A stretch of DNA of 64,000 nucleotides from NCBI GenBank assembly GCA_963721645.1, contig CAVRJK010000002.1, positions 2,232,001 to 2,296,000 on the forward strand, read 5' to 3'. The notes beneath the pieces were generated by a model. It ran no database searches and was not told the DNA's origin. It saw only the letters and a program-made list of their open reading frames with translations. The stretch is from JALZKA01 sp963721645. GTDB taxonomy: Bacteria; Actinomycetota; Thermoleophilia; Solirubrobacterales; 70-9. Positions 7,834 through 16,189 of this stretch are shown piece by piece; within the stretch, counting starts at the first letter, position 1; every line of letters begins with the position of its first letter. The position numbers and the translations under genes are program-made.

Positions 7834-8697
7834 CTACAGGTCCTCCATGCTGCCCTGCTCGGCGCGATCGAGGATGCGGCTGACCGCGTCGTCAAAGGTC
7901 GGCGCGCCCATCTCTGCCTTCAGGTTCGATATCCGGGTGACGGTCTCGGAGTGGAGCGGAACCCAGCTGCGGAAGGGATGGTGCTCGGCGGTGAGCCTGG
8001 TCCAGGCCTCCATGGGCATTTCGAAGCGCTCAGAGCGATCCCACGGGACCGGTGCGGTCTGCACCCGCCCGTCGCCACGCTCGTACATGATCGAGCCGTT
8101 GAAGTGAAAGCGAAGGGGCACAGTGCCGCCCTCATCGAGAGCGCCGAAGTACTTGGCCGACGCGATCTCGAGGTCGTAGGAAACGGGCACGACCAGTTCG
8201 AACTCTCCTTCCCCCGTGAACCCGTGCACCATCGCCGACGTTGCCGCCCACCGAAAGGCCCCGGTAGTCGAAGCCCATCGCTCCGGCCCACCAAAGAGCT
8301 CCATCAACCGCTCGCGCTCCCCCGGCGCATAGGACCGCTTCCCGGGCTCGACGACCACGATCGCCGTCAAGGCAATCAGATAAACCGGCCGCATCGAAGC
8401 ATCTGAAATCGTGCCCTTGAAACTCAGCGCCGGCTCCACAGACCGAGCCACCGGCTCAGCCGAGACAACGGTGAACTCAGGCTCCGAATCAACCGGAAGC
8501 GGAGCCTCGACCACCTGGGAGGGGGAGGGATTTCCGGCCCCAACGGTTGGCCCGGAGGGTTCTAGCGGGGGTCGGGAATCACTCCCCATTCCCGAGTAGG
8601 AGGGGGAGGGACGTTCGGCCCCAACGGTTGGCCCGGAGGGTTCTAGTGGGGGTCGAATGTCGCTCCCCCTCCCCCCGCCATTGGCCCCGCCACTCAA
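7834..8697 (-). CDS. DUF6084 family protein, hydrogenase-associated
   Basis: The conserved part (about residues 70-287) matches, from memory, the DUF6084 family found in actinobacterial hydrogenase clusters: IVVEPGKRSYAPGERERL, LFGGPERW, GFTGEGEFELVVPVSYDLE, AAKYF and VPWD. Biochemical role unknown. The N-terminal 60 residues are different: two copies of a 27-residue unit (GSDxRPPLEPSGPTVGA...) encoded by an 81-base tandem DNA repeat, which looks like expansion of a mobile repeat rather than a functional domain. The start is TTG in a TTGA overlap with the stop of the DUF5947 gene, with GAGGG upstream. Confidence 0.82.
   Translation of the reverse strand: MSGGANGGGRGSDIRPPLEPSGPTVGAERPSPSYSGMGSDSRPPLEPSGPTVGAGNPSPSQVVEAPLPVDSEPEFTVVSAEPVARSVEPALSFKGTISDASMRPVYLIALTAIVVVEPGKRSYAPGERERLMELFGGPERWASTTGAFRWAATSAMVHGFTGEGEFELVVPVSYDLEIASAKYFGALDEGGTVPLRFHFNGSIMYERGDGRVQTAPVPWDRSERFEMPMEAWTRLTAEHHPFRSWVPLHSETVTRISNLKAEMGAPTFDDAVSRILDRAEQGSMEDL
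8520..8681. repeat. Two tandem 81-bp units in the DUF6084 gene
   Basis: Units starting at 8520 and 8601 are similar over most of their 81 bases (shared AGGGGGAGGGA, then CGGCCCCAACGGTTGGCC and GGAGGGTTCTAG). Because 81 is a multiple of three, the coding frame is kept and the protein carries two 27-residue repeats. Confidence 0.85.
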
Positions 8698-9398
8698 GAC
8701 GCCCTCAGCCGCTCGAAGAAGTCCGCGATAGCCAGATCAACGCCGTCGCCACCGGAGATGCCGTCCCAGGCCATCTTCACCGCACCAACCATTTCGTAAC
8801 AGCGGTCGATCGGCACGATCACGTACTGGGGTGGATCCGACATGCGGTTGACGACAAACGCCTCGGAGTCTGGTTCGAGCTGGCGAAGCACCGGGTTGGC
8901 CTCGATCAGGTCCGACCAGGCATCCAGGTCGAGTTCGCACTCGGTCGATCCCGCGGGGCTTGGGTAGAACGCGACGGTCTCGCCGGTGTCGCCGTTCTGC
9001 GTGAAGAAAGCGAGCCCGATCGGGATGCCCAGGCGCGCCCACATCTCGTCAGCCATCTCGAGGCCGTCGAGCCACGTGACCTTGTGGCCCACGGGCCTGT
9101 ACTCGGCCTCGGCCGACTTCTCGGCAAGGCAGACCTCGCACGCGCAGAGGATCCGTCGCTCGCTCAGCTGAAGGAGATGCCGGTGGTCGTGCGCAATGGG
9201 GGTGCCGCAGACATCGCAGGCCTCGGTGCTGGGCTCTGACCCCTCCATTGGAGGTGGGGTAGCTTGGCCGGGCCTTTGTGAGGGGTCTGACCCCTCCCTC
9301 GCCGGCCGGAGCCCCCGAAGCCCGCTGACGACGTCCGCGCGGCGGCGGTTGACCGTCATACGGTCGAGAGCGCCGTTGCCGTTGCCGTTCTCCGTCAT
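8694..9398 (-). CDS. DUF5947 family protein, hydrogenase-associated
   Basis: A 234-residue protein matching, from memory, the DUF5947 family of actinobacterial hydrogenase loci: a CDVCG ... HRHLLQL ... CACEVC metal-binding block (about residues 55-85), followed by a conserved alpha/beta region (GLAFFTQNGDTGETVAFYPSPAGSTE) and VIVPIDRCYEMVGAVKMAW near the end. The Cys/His block suggests zinc or Fe-S binding. Function unknown. ATG at 9398 overlaps the stop of the NifU-Rieske gene (ATGA). Between the N-terminus and the Cys block lies a linker (REGSDPSQRP ... MEGSEPST) encoded by two GGGGTCTGACCCC-type palindromes, so the linker is repeat-derived. Confidence 0.83.
   Translation of the reverse strand: MTENGNGNGALDRMTVNRRRADVVSGLRGLRPAREGSDPSQRPGQATPPPMEGSEPSTEACDVCGTPIAHDHRHLLQLSERRILCACEVCLAEKSAEAEYRPVGHKVTWLDGLEMADEMWARLGIPIGLAFFTQNGDTGETVAFYPSPAGSTECELDLDAWSDLIEANPVLRQLEPDSEAFVVNRMSDPPQYVIVPIDRCYEMVGAVKMAWDGISGGDGVDLAIADFFERLRAS
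9280..9296. repeat. Palindrome GAGGGGTCTGACCCCTC within the DUF5947 gene
   Basis: A 17-base near-perfect palindrome, followed in its own orientation by the TCACAAA tail also seen after the copies at 25309 and 33526. A second, partial copy (GGGCTCTGACCCCTCC) lies at about 9233-9248. Both are translated in frame. Confidence 0.75.
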
Positions 9399-10324
9399 GC
9401 GGTCTGAGGCAGGGCGACCCGGGCTCCGCCTGAGTCGGCGAGCAGCGGGACGGGATCGAGCTGTGCGCCGCCGTTCTTGGCCAGCCCAGCTCTGGGAAGC
9501 TCGTAGGTGGCTCCGCACTCGGGGCAGGCAAGATCGCCGCCCAGGAGCGTGCCCGGGGAAACTGCGGAGGTGCAGGCAGGGCAGCAGTCGACGAAGGCCA
9601 GGAGGGTGCCCTCGATACGGGCGACCGCGAGCGTCATGCCTCCGACCTCGGCCGATTGAACCCGGCCCTCGGCCACCGACTCGGCGCCGTTCAGGGAATG
9701 CCAGGCGCCGCCGTTCGATGAGTTGAAGGCAGCCTGGGCCTGTGCAGATTTGGATTCAGGAGCCTCGACACCGTCGGCCGAGACCTGAAGCACCGGAAGG
9801 TCGAAGCCGGTTGATGGTTCGGCCGGGGCATCAGCGATGCCCTCGACGATGAGGCCCTCGAGGTCAGGGGCGACCTCGTCGAGCGCCTGCTTGACGGCGA
9901 GTTCGAGCGTCGCCGACGATGCCGGGCAGGTCTTGCAGCTCCCCTCGAGCCGGATGCGGGCCACCCCCTCGGAGACTTCGAGCAGCTCGACGCCACCGCC
10001 GTGCGAGTCGAGGTAGGGGCGAACCTGGTCGAGCGCTTCCATCACCCGCTCGTCCAGGGGCACCGGATAGAGGTCATGGATGAGCAGGAGGCTGGCGATG
10101 ACGCCGTCCTCTGCCATTGCGTCACGAATCGCGGTCGCGCCGTCGCCCGCATCGTCGATGGTCTCGACGATGCGGCGCATTCCCTCTCCGTAGAGCTCGA
10201 CGATCGCGCCGACGAGCTCCTCGGCAAGAGCCCGGCCACGCGGGTCGTTCAGGTCCTCCAGTTGCGCCTGGAGGACCTGAACCCGCTCGACGAGCTGCTC
10301 GGCGGTGTGGTCCTCGGCGCTCAG
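9395..10324 (-). CDS. NifU-Rieske fusion, likely electron-transfer partner (HhyE-like)
   Basis: About 309 residues. The first half is helical and ends in a NifU C-terminal-type domain (LDSHGGGVELLEVSEGVARIRLEGSCKTCPAS), which binds an Fe-S cluster through CKTC. The second half is Rieske-like, with FVDCCPACTSA and LACPECGATYELP supplying four Cys; classic Rieske His ligands are not obvious, so a rubredoxin-like or all-Cys site is possible. Fe-S proteins with this domain pair sit next to group 1h hydrogenases (HhyE) and are proposed to carry electrons to the respiratory chain. No ATG, GTG or TTG is available near the expected start; a CTG at 10324 overlapping the hhyL stop as CTGA fits the NTGA pattern of this operon. 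Start is therefore inferred. Confidence 0.78.
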   Translation of the reverse strand: MSAEDHTAEQLVERVQVLQAQLEDLNDPRGRALAEELVGAIVELYGEGMRRIVETIDDAGDGATAIRDAMAEDGVIASLLLIHDLYPVPLDERVMEALDQVRPYLDSHGGGVELLEVSEGVARIRLEGSCKTCPASSATLELAVKQALDEVAPDLEGLIVEGIADAPAEPSTGFDLPVLQVSADGVEAPESKSAQAQAAFNSSNGGAWHSLNGAESVAEGRVQSAEVGGMTLAVARIEGTLLAFVDCCPACTSAVSPGTLLGGDLACPECGATYELPRAGLAKNGGAQLDPVPLLADSGGARVALPQTA

Positions 10325-12108
10325 CAGCTCAGCCCCGTTGGCGTGTGCTGGACCTTTCTGACCATGCCCTTCCCGTTGTACATGTGCACGCCGCAGGGCA
10401 GGCACGGATCGAAGCTCCGTACCGCCCGCATGATGTCGACGCCCTTGAAGTTCTCCGGGCCGTTCTCCTCGAAGATGGGCGTGTTCTGCACCGCATCCTC
10501 GTAGGGGCCTGGAGTTCCGTAGACGTCGCGGACGCTTGCGTTCCACGGGGTCGGCGGGTAGGGCTGGTAGTTCGCCACCTTGCCTCCCTCGATGACCATG
10601 TGGTGGGAGATGACCCCGCGAGCGGCCTCGTGGAAGCCGACCGAGACGGCGTCCTGGGGAACCTTGAAATCGGACCAGCTCTTGGTCCGACCGGCCCTCA
10701 CCTCGACGAACGCGCGCTCCAGGCAGTGCAGCCCGATAAGGGCCGAGTACGCCTGGTGATAGGTCCGGGCGCGGTCACGCTCGATCGCGTTGGACTTCTC
10801 CGGCACCTTCCACTCGAGCTGCATCTCGCCGTGGTTGGCCGACTTCGGCAGCACCATCTGGATCGAGTGGCCGGTCGCCTTCGCGTATCCGAAGTCGACC
10901 AGGCCGGCCTTCGCCGTGCACCACTGGCGGGCGAACGGGCCGCCGCCGGTGTCGCATGCGACGTAGCGGTCGGTGCGATCGTCGTAGATCCGGGGTGAGA
11001 CGACCCACGAGTACTTGTCGTTGAAGTCGCGCGCCTGCGGCTTCGGGATCGTGACCTTGTTCCACGGGTGCCTCGGGTCCACCGGGTTCCCGAGCGGGTC
11101 CTTGTCGACGAACGTCTTCTCCGTCTCGGTCCAGTCGTCGAAGTACGACGACCCGAGGAGGATGCGGATCTTGAGGTTTATGTCCACGAGATCCGTGGTG
11201 ATCAGCTCGCCGCCGATCGCGATGCCGGGCGTGACGTAGCGCTTGTTGCCCCACATGTTCATGTTCTCGTAGGTCGAGTCGGCGTAGTCCGGGTCGTCGA
11301 ACGCGCCCCAGTTCACGAGGTCTGTCTCGCGGTAGCCGACCATGTCGTACCCCGGCAACTCCCTCAGGAAGAAGTCGTAGAGGTCGTCGTGCATCGGCAC
11401 GCTGCGCTTCACGTAGTCGAAGTAGCGCATGAGCCGCACGTAGTAATCGGTCAGCGTCTGGTGCGTGATGTGCGCCGAGCAGCCGCCGGGCATGATCGTC
11501 GACGGATGCGTGTGCCTGCCGCCGAAGAGGCAGTACATCTCGCGCGTATAACGGGCTACCTGAAGGGTCTCCAGGTAGAAGTCGCCCGTAAACGGGTTGA
11601 GCGAACGCATGATGTCGGCGATCGTGCGATAGCCGTGGATGTCGGCGCCGGGTGCGAGCTCCTGCTCCGCCTTCGCGAGCAGTGAGGGGTTGGTCTCCTT
11701 CACCATCTGCTCGCAGAAGTCCACGTTGCACATGCAGTCGTTGAAGATGGCGTGGTCGAACATGAAGTCCGCCGTCTCCGCGAGATTGAACGCAAGCTCG
11801 CCGAGCGGAGGCATCTTCACCCCGTACGCCATGTTCTGGTTGAGACACGAGACGGTGCAGTGGTTGTCACCGCAGATGCCGCAGATGCGGCTGGTGATGA
11901 AGTGCGTGTCCCGAGGGTCGATCCCCTTCATGAAGATGTCGAATCCTCTGAAGATCATCGACGTCGAGTAGCACTTGTTCACCTTCTTGTTGGTGAAGTC
12001 GATCTCGGTGTGGATGCCCAGTGAGCCGACGATCCTGGTGATCGGGTCCCAGGACATCTCCTTGACCATGACCTTCTGATCAGCTGCGGGTGTTTCCGTT
12101 GCTGCCAT
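10321..12108 (-). CDS. hhyL: [NiFe]-hydrogenase large subunit, group 1h (HhyL)
   Basis: The catalytic subunit, 595 residues, carrying the NiFe(CN)2CO site. Four Cys ligands are visible: RICGICGDNH (L1 motif, about residue 73) and DPCLPCGVH (L2 motif near residue 570). Twenty residues follow the final His and should be cut off by the maturation protease gene in this operon. The L1 motif form, the length and the neighbours (DUF5947, DUF6084, NifU-Rieske) point to the actinobacterial, high-affinity, oxygen-insensitive group 1h, able to oxidise atmospheric H2 in known members; assignment to the subgroup is by family knowledge, not by a tree. ATG at 12108 is preceded by GGAGAT. The stop overlaps the next gene. 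Confidence 0.95.
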   Translation of the reverse strand: MAATETPAADQKVMVKEMSWDPITRIVGSLGIHTEIDFTNKKVNKCYSTSMIFRGFDIFMKGIDPRDTHFITSRICGICGDNHCTVSCLNQNMAYGVKMPPLGELAFNLAETADFMFDHAIFNDCMCNVDFCEQMVKETNPSLLAKAEQELAPGADIHGYRTIADIMRSLNPFTGDFYLETLQVARYTREMYCLFGGRHTHPSTIMPGGCSAHITHQTLTDYYVRLMRYFDYVKRSVPMHDDLYDFFLRELPGYDMVGYRETDLVNWGAFDDPDYADSTYENMNMWGNKRYVTPGIAIGGELITTDLVDINLKIRILLGSSYFDDWTETEKTFVDKDPLGNPVDPRHPWNKVTIPKPQARDFNDKYSWVVSPRIYDDRTDRYVACDTGGGPFARQWCTAKAGLVDFGYAKATGHSIQMVLPKSANHGEMQLEWKVPEKSNAIERDRARTYHQAYSALIGLHCLERAFVEVRAGRTKSWSDFKVPQDAVSVGFHEAARGVISHHMVIEGGKVANYQPYPPTPWNASVRDVYGTPGPYEDAVQNTPIFEENGPENFKGVDIMRAVRSFDPCLPCGVHMYNGKGMVRKVQHTPTGLSC

Positions 12109-12136
12109 TGGATATCTCCTCTAACTCTCTGACGCC

Positions 12137-13210
12137 CTACTTGGCGTAGTTCCTGGGCTGATAGCCCGTGGTCAGCGTGTTCCCGGGCTTGCGCCACTCG
12201 GGTTCGACGTCGTACTTCTTGTCCACGTTTCGCTTGCGGAAGTACCGCACCGCGGGGCCGTACGCGAACTTGGCGAACGTCGACGCCATGTTCCCCCATG
12301 GATCCGGGTCCATGAACGGCATGTACTTGTCGGGGAAACCGGGCATCGTGCAGGCCATGCAGATGCCGCCCACGTTGGGGCAGCCTCCGTAGCCGTCGAC
12401 CCAGCCGCGCACCGGCACGTTGCACTTGACCACCGGGCCCTTGCAGCCCAGCTTGACCAGGCAGCGGGGGTCGTCCCCGTACTCGGTGGCGAACTCGCCC
12501 TGCTCGGCGAAGCCGGCTCGGTTGCAACCCTCGCGGACCGTGCGCCCGAACAGCCACCGCGGGCGCAGCTGCTCATCTAGGTCGGGCACCGGAGCCCTCC
12601 CGGCCAGATGCATGGCGAGGTAGAGCAGTGATTCCGTGACGTTGTCCGGCTGTGCGGGGCAGCCGGGGATGTTCACGACCGGGAGCCCGGCGGCGGACTT
12701 CCAGTTCCATCCCAGGTGGTCGGCGACGCCCATGGCGCCGGTCGGGTTGTTCTTCATCGCCGGAATGCCGCCGAACGTCGCGCAGCTACCGACTGCGACG
12801 ACGGCTGCGGCCTTTGGAGCCAGGCGGTCGAGCCACTCAGAGGTGGTGATCGGCTGCCCCGTTTCCGGGTTGTCGCCGATGGCGGCCCAATGGCCCTCGC
12901 CGGCAAGGTTCTCGTTCGGGATGGAGCCCTCGACGATGAGGACGAAGGGGTCGAGCTCACCCCGCTCGGCGCGCCACCACCACTCGATGAACTCGGCGCC
13001 GTTCTCGTAGGCGAGCACCGGGTGGTGGATGTGGAGCTTCGGCATCCCTGGGATGGCCTGGAGGATGAGGTCCTCCAGGCTCGGGTTCACGGCCGAAGTC
13101 ATGGCGACGGAATCTCCATCGCACGAAAGACCCGTCGTCATCCACAGGACATGTGCCTCGACCGCCTCGGTCGCGGCCTGGTCGGGTACGAACTCCGCCG
13201 GTAGCGCCAT
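12137..13210 (-). CDS. hhyS: [NiFe]-hydrogenase small subunit, group 1h (HhyS)
   Basis: The 357-residue electron-transfer subunit holds three Fe-S clusters. There is no Tat signal peptide, so the enzyme is cytosolic, as in other group 1h enzymes. The proximal-cluster region reads LSCDGDS: the second conserved Cys of standard small subunits is missing and an Asp is present, consistent with the 3Cys-1Asp cluster described for the actinobacterial-type enzyme of Ralstonia eutropha. Other ligand blocks seen are AVGSCATFGG, IPGCPAQPDN, REGCNRAGF, KLGCKGP and GGCPNVGGICMACTMPGFPD. ATG at 13210 with AAGGAG six bases upstream is preferred over the adjoining GTG at 13213. It is separated from hypE by about 70 bases and from hhyL by 28. 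Confidence 0.95.
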   Translation of the reverse strand: MALPAEFVPDQAATEAVEAHVLWMTTGLSCDGDSVAMTSAVNPSLEDLILQAIPGMPKLHIHHPVLAYENGAEFIEWWWRAERGELDPFVLIVEGSIPNENLAGEGHWAAIGDNPETGQPITTSEWLDRLAPKAAAVVAVGSCATFGGIPAMKNNPTGAMGVADHLGWNWKSAAGLPVVNIPGCPAQPDNVTESLLYLAMHLAGRAPVPDLDEQLRPRWLFGRTVREGCNRAGFAEQGEFATEYGDDPRCLVKLGCKGPVVKCNVPVRGWVDGYGGCPNVGGICMACTMPGFPDKYMPFMDPDPWGNMASTFAKFAYGPAVRYFRKRNVDKKYDVEPEWRKPGNTLTTGYQPRNYAK

Positions 13211-13280
13211 CACTAACTCCTTGGTGAGGCAGCCCGCGCCACCTCGTTGGGACTGGGATTGGACGTAGGAAGTCGATTCA

Positions 13281-14411
13281 TCAGCAGATCCTCGGAAGCG
13301 GATCGCCTGCGAGTAGGTCCATCACGCGCCGGCCGCCGAAGGCGGTCTCGACGAGGACCATTCCGGGGGGCTCTGAGACCACCTCGGCGATTTCGGCCGC
13401 TGCCTCGCAGCCGGGCACGGAGCGGACTGCGGCAAGGGCTGCGTCGGCGGCGTCCGGGGCGACGAAAGCGACCATGACGCCTTCGTTGGCCACGTACATG
13501 GGGTCGATCCCCAGGAGCTCTGAGGCACCGTTCACCTCCGGGGTGACAGGGATGGCCGCTTCGCGGACGGTGATGCCGACCGCCGATGCACGGGCAAGCT
13601 CGTTGAGAGCCGACGCGACGCCCCCCCGGGTGGCGTCGCGCATCGAGCGGAGGCTTGGTCCGGCGGCGTCGAGGAGCGCGTCGGCGACGGGCCACAGGGA
13701 ACGCGTGTCCGACTCGACGTCGGATTCGATACCCAGCTCGCCGCGGGCGAGCATGATCGCCGTGCCGTGCTCGCCGATCGTCTTCGAGACGATGATCCGG
13801 TCGCCGGCCTCAAGAGTGCCCGTGCCCATCGCGGCCCGTGAGTCGATCTCGCCGATTCCGGTAGTGCAGATGTACATGCCGTCCGCCAGGCCGCGCTCGA
13901 CGACCTTGGTGTCGCCGGTGACGACCGAGACGCCGGCCTCCGACGCTGTGCGCGCGATGGCCTCCACCTCTTCACGCAGAACGTCGGCGTCGAGTCCCTC
14001 CTCGAGGACGAAGGCAAGGCTGAGCGCCTGCGCCCTGGCACCTGCTGCGGCCAGATCGTTGACCGTTCCGCAAACCGCCAGCTCGCCGATCGACCCGCCG
14101 GGGAACTTCAGCGGCTTGACGACGAAGGTGTCGGTGGTCATCGCTACGGAGGTGCCGGCGATGTTGACGACGGCGGAGTCGCCCAGTTGATTCAAGGCCT
14201 CTGATTCGAACGCCGGTACGAAAAGGCCCTCGATCAGCGTCTGGGTTGCCTTGCCGCCGGCGCCGTGGGACATGTTCACGGCGGTGTCCTTGAAGCGGGG
14301 ACGCTTGGCCCGAGCGGTCTCGATGATCTCGAGCACACGCTGCTCACGGTCGGGTGCGGAGGGTCGGCCGGCGCCGATCCGCTTCTCGGAGGTGGCGATC
14401 GGCTCAGTCAT
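13281..14411 (-). CDS. hypE: HypE, dehydratase making the cyanide ligand
   Basis: HypE dehydrates the carbamoyl group received from HypF on its C-terminal Cys to thiocyanate, the cyanide donor for the Fe centre. The 376-residue protein belongs to the PurM/AIR-synthase fold: NMSHGAGGKATQTLI at the N-terminus, GDSAVVNI, TTDTFVVKPLKFPGG and DATRGGVASALNELA. It ends in PRIC, so the essential terminal Cys is present. ATG at 14411 overlaps the hypD stop by eight bases. An N-terminal extension of about 40 residues precedes the conserved core. Confidence 0.95.
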   Translation of the reverse strand: MTEPIATSEKRIGAGRPSAPDREQRVLEIIETARAKRPRFKDTAVNMSHGAGGKATQTLIEGLFVPAFESEALNQLGDSAVVNIAGTSVAMTTDTFVVKPLKFPGGSIGELAVCGTVNDLAAAGARAQALSLAFVLEEGLDADVLREEVEAIARTASEAGVSVVTGDTKVVERGLADGMYICTTGIGEIDSRAAMGTGTLEAGDRIIVSKTIGEHGTAIMLARGELGIESDVESDTRSLWPVADALLDAAGPSLRSMRDATRGGVASALNELARASAVGITVREAAIPVTPEVNGASELLGIDPMYVANEGVMVAFVAPDAADAALAAVRSVPGCEAAAEIAEVVSEPPGMVLVETAFGGRRVMDLLAGDPLPRIC

Positions 14412-15540
14412 TGGAGACCGCCCCCACCGGCTCCTTGTCCCGCGCGTAGCGGCCGTAGTTGTAGTACGCGGCGCACGCGCCTTCCGGCGAGACCATGCAG
14501 GTTCCGATCGCGTGCTCGGGAGTGCACGCCGTGCCGAAGACCTTGCACTCCCAGGGCTTGATGACACCTTTCAAAACCTCGCCGCACTGGCAGGCCTTGG
14601 GATCCGCGACGCGTACGCCGGGTACCGAGTAGCGGAGCTCGGCGTCGAAGTCCGCGTAGGCCTCGGAGAGCTTCAATGCCGACTGGGAGATGAAACCGAG
14701 ACCGCGCCACTCGAAGTGGGGGCGCAACTCGAACACCTCTGCCATGACCCTCAGGGCGGCGGGATTGCCTTCGTAGGGGACGACGCGCTTGTACTGATTC
14801 TCGAGCTTTGCTTCGCCCTTGCGGAGCTGGCTGAGGATCATGCGGATCGTCTGGAGAACGTCGAGTGGTTCGAAGCCGGCGGTGACCAGTGGCTTTCCGT
14901 ACTCGGCCGGGATGAATTCAAAGGGCCTGACGCCGACGACGGTGGACACGTGTCCGGGGCCGATGAAGCCGTCCAGGCGGAGGTCCGGCGAGTCGAGGAG
15001 CGCCCGGAGCGGCGGCACGATCGTCACGTGGTTGCAAACGCAGAGGAAGTTCTCGACGCCCTCGGCCTTGGCGCGCTTGAGCGTCAGTGCGGTTGAGGGT
15101 GCGGTGGTCTCGAAGCCGATGGCGAAGAAAACAACGGTCCGCTCGGGGTTCGACTTGGCGATACGAAGTGCGTCGAGCGGCGAGTAGACCATGCGGATGT
15201 CTGCCCCCTCGGCCTTGGCCTCCAAGAAGCTCTGGGTCGATCCGGGGATCCGCATCATGTCCCCGAAGCAGGTGAGGATCACCTCCGGGTTCTGGGCGGC
15301 AAGGGCGATGCCGTCGTCGATGCGTCCCATGGGCATGACGCAGACGGGACAGCCCGGGCCGTGGACGAGTTCGACGTTTGAGGGAAGGAGGTCGTCGATC
15401 CCGTACTTGTAGATGGAGTGGGTGTGTCCCCCACAGACCTCCATCAGCTTGTAGTGGCGGTTGGGGTCGACCTCGCTCAGGATCTCCCCGGCCAGCACGC
15501 GGCCGAGCTCGGGGTCCCTGAACTCATCTACGAATTTCAC
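14404..15540 (-). CDS. hypD: HypD, scaffold for Fe(CN)2CO assembly
   Basis: HypD with HypC holds the iron while cyanide and CO ligands are attached, using a [4Fe-4S] cluster and a redox-active Cys pair. The 378-residue product shows MEVCGGHTHSIYKYGI, HGPGCPVCVMP, ILTCFGDMMRIPG, and GFETTAPSTA, then the C-terminal cluster Cys set in CQCGEVLKG, ECKVFGTACTPEHAIGTC and GACAAYY. GTG at 15540 overlaps the stop of the HypC-like gene (GTGA). Confidence 0.95.
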   Translation of the reverse strand: MKFVDEFRDPELGRVLAGEILSEVDPNRHYKLMEVCGGHTHSIYKYGIDDLLPSNVELVHGPGCPVCVMPMGRIDDGIALAAQNPEVILTCFGDMMRIPGSTQSFLEAKAEGADIRMVYSPLDALRIAKSNPERTVVFFAIGFETTAPSTALTLKRAKAEGVENFLCVCNHVTIVPPLRALLDSPDLRLDGFIGPGHVSTVVGVRPFEFIPAEYGKPLVTAGFEPLDVLQTIRMILSQLRKGEAKLENQYKRVVPYEGNPAALRVMAEVFELRPHFEWRGLGFISQSALKLSEAYADFDAELRYSVPGVRVADPKACQCGEVLKGVIKPWECKVFGTACTPEHAIGTCMVSPEGACAAYYNYGRYARDKEPVGAVSND

Positions 15541-15878
15541 GCGGATCCCTCCAAAACCGCATCTCCTCGGCCTACGCCCTGCGGGGATTCGGGGAATGCT
15601 GGATCCGCGGGTACATCGCGTTCGGACAGATGGGCGATCGCCGTACCTGCGTGCACGAGGAGCTCGTCGCCCGCGACCACCTCGCCGACGAGGGCGATTT
15701 CGACGGTTTCCGTTTCGCCGGCTGCGTTTCCACAAAGCGCCAGCATGCGCTCGGTGTCCACGCGCTGGACCCGGAGCGGGAGAGCCACATCGCCGCAGGT
15801 GATGCAGCCCTCCTCCCCTACACCGCAGGCGCCGGCGTGGCCGGCACTAACCCCCTGCGGTTGTGGGGCGAAGGTCAC
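15537..15878 (-). CDS. Second HypC/HupF-like protein
   Basis: A 113-residue protein between hypC and hypD. It aligns by pattern to the HypC fold (ALPLRVQRVDTERMLALCGNAAGETETVEIALVGEVVAGDELLVHAGTAIAHL) but lacks the N-terminal MC(L/I)A motif whose Cys2 binds iron in HypC. Instead it has an N-terminal extension with Cys residues in GACGVGEEGCITCGD. It may be a partner specialised for this enzyme, or a modified chaperone. The extra copy is joined by GTGA overlaps on both sides, so it is expressed in step with hypC and hypD. Confidence 0.8.
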   Translation of the reverse strand: MTFAPQPQGVSAGHAGACGVGEEGCITCGDVALPLRVQRVDTERMLALCGNAAGETETVEIALVGEVVAGDELLVHAGTAIAHLSERDVPADPAFPESPQGVGRGDAVLEGSA

Positions 15879-16156
15879 TCGATCACGCTTGCCCTTAGCT
15901 CCTCGAGCTCCTGCTCGTAGTCGGCGCCCATTCCCTCGAGCATCTTCCGAGTTGCGATCGCCTCTTCCTCGTCGACCTTGGAGAGAGCAAAGCCGACGTG
16001 GATGAGGACCCAGTCGCCGACCTCTACGCCGCCGGACGGATCGTCGTCCAGAAGGCCGATATTGACGTTCCGCCGAACTCCCGCGATATCTACTTTCGCG
16101 AGGCGGTTCGTCTCGTCAACGACTTCGAGAACTTGGCCTGGAATGGCCAGACACAC
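15875..16156 (-). CDS. hypC: HypC, hydrogenase assembly chaperone
   Basis: First gene of the hydrogenase operon. The 93-residue protein begins MCLAIPGQVLEV, with the essential Cys2, and continues through the small OB-type fold (VDIAGVRRNVNIGLL, VGDWVLIHVGFALSKVDEEEA). It pairs with HypD during ligand assembly and then with the large subunit precursor. Start is GTG, with GGAGAGAAGG about 15-20 bases upstream. The about 195-base region before it is shared with the divergent purH gene and contains two small inverted repeats. Confidence 0.95.
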   Translation of the reverse strand: MCLAIPGQVLEVVDETNRLAKVDIAGVRRNVNIGLLDDDPSGGVEVGDWVLIHVGFALSKVDEEEAIATRKMLEGMGADYEQELEELRASVIE

Positions 16157-16189
16157 TTTGAATCGAACCTTCTCTCCAACGGGTCCCGT

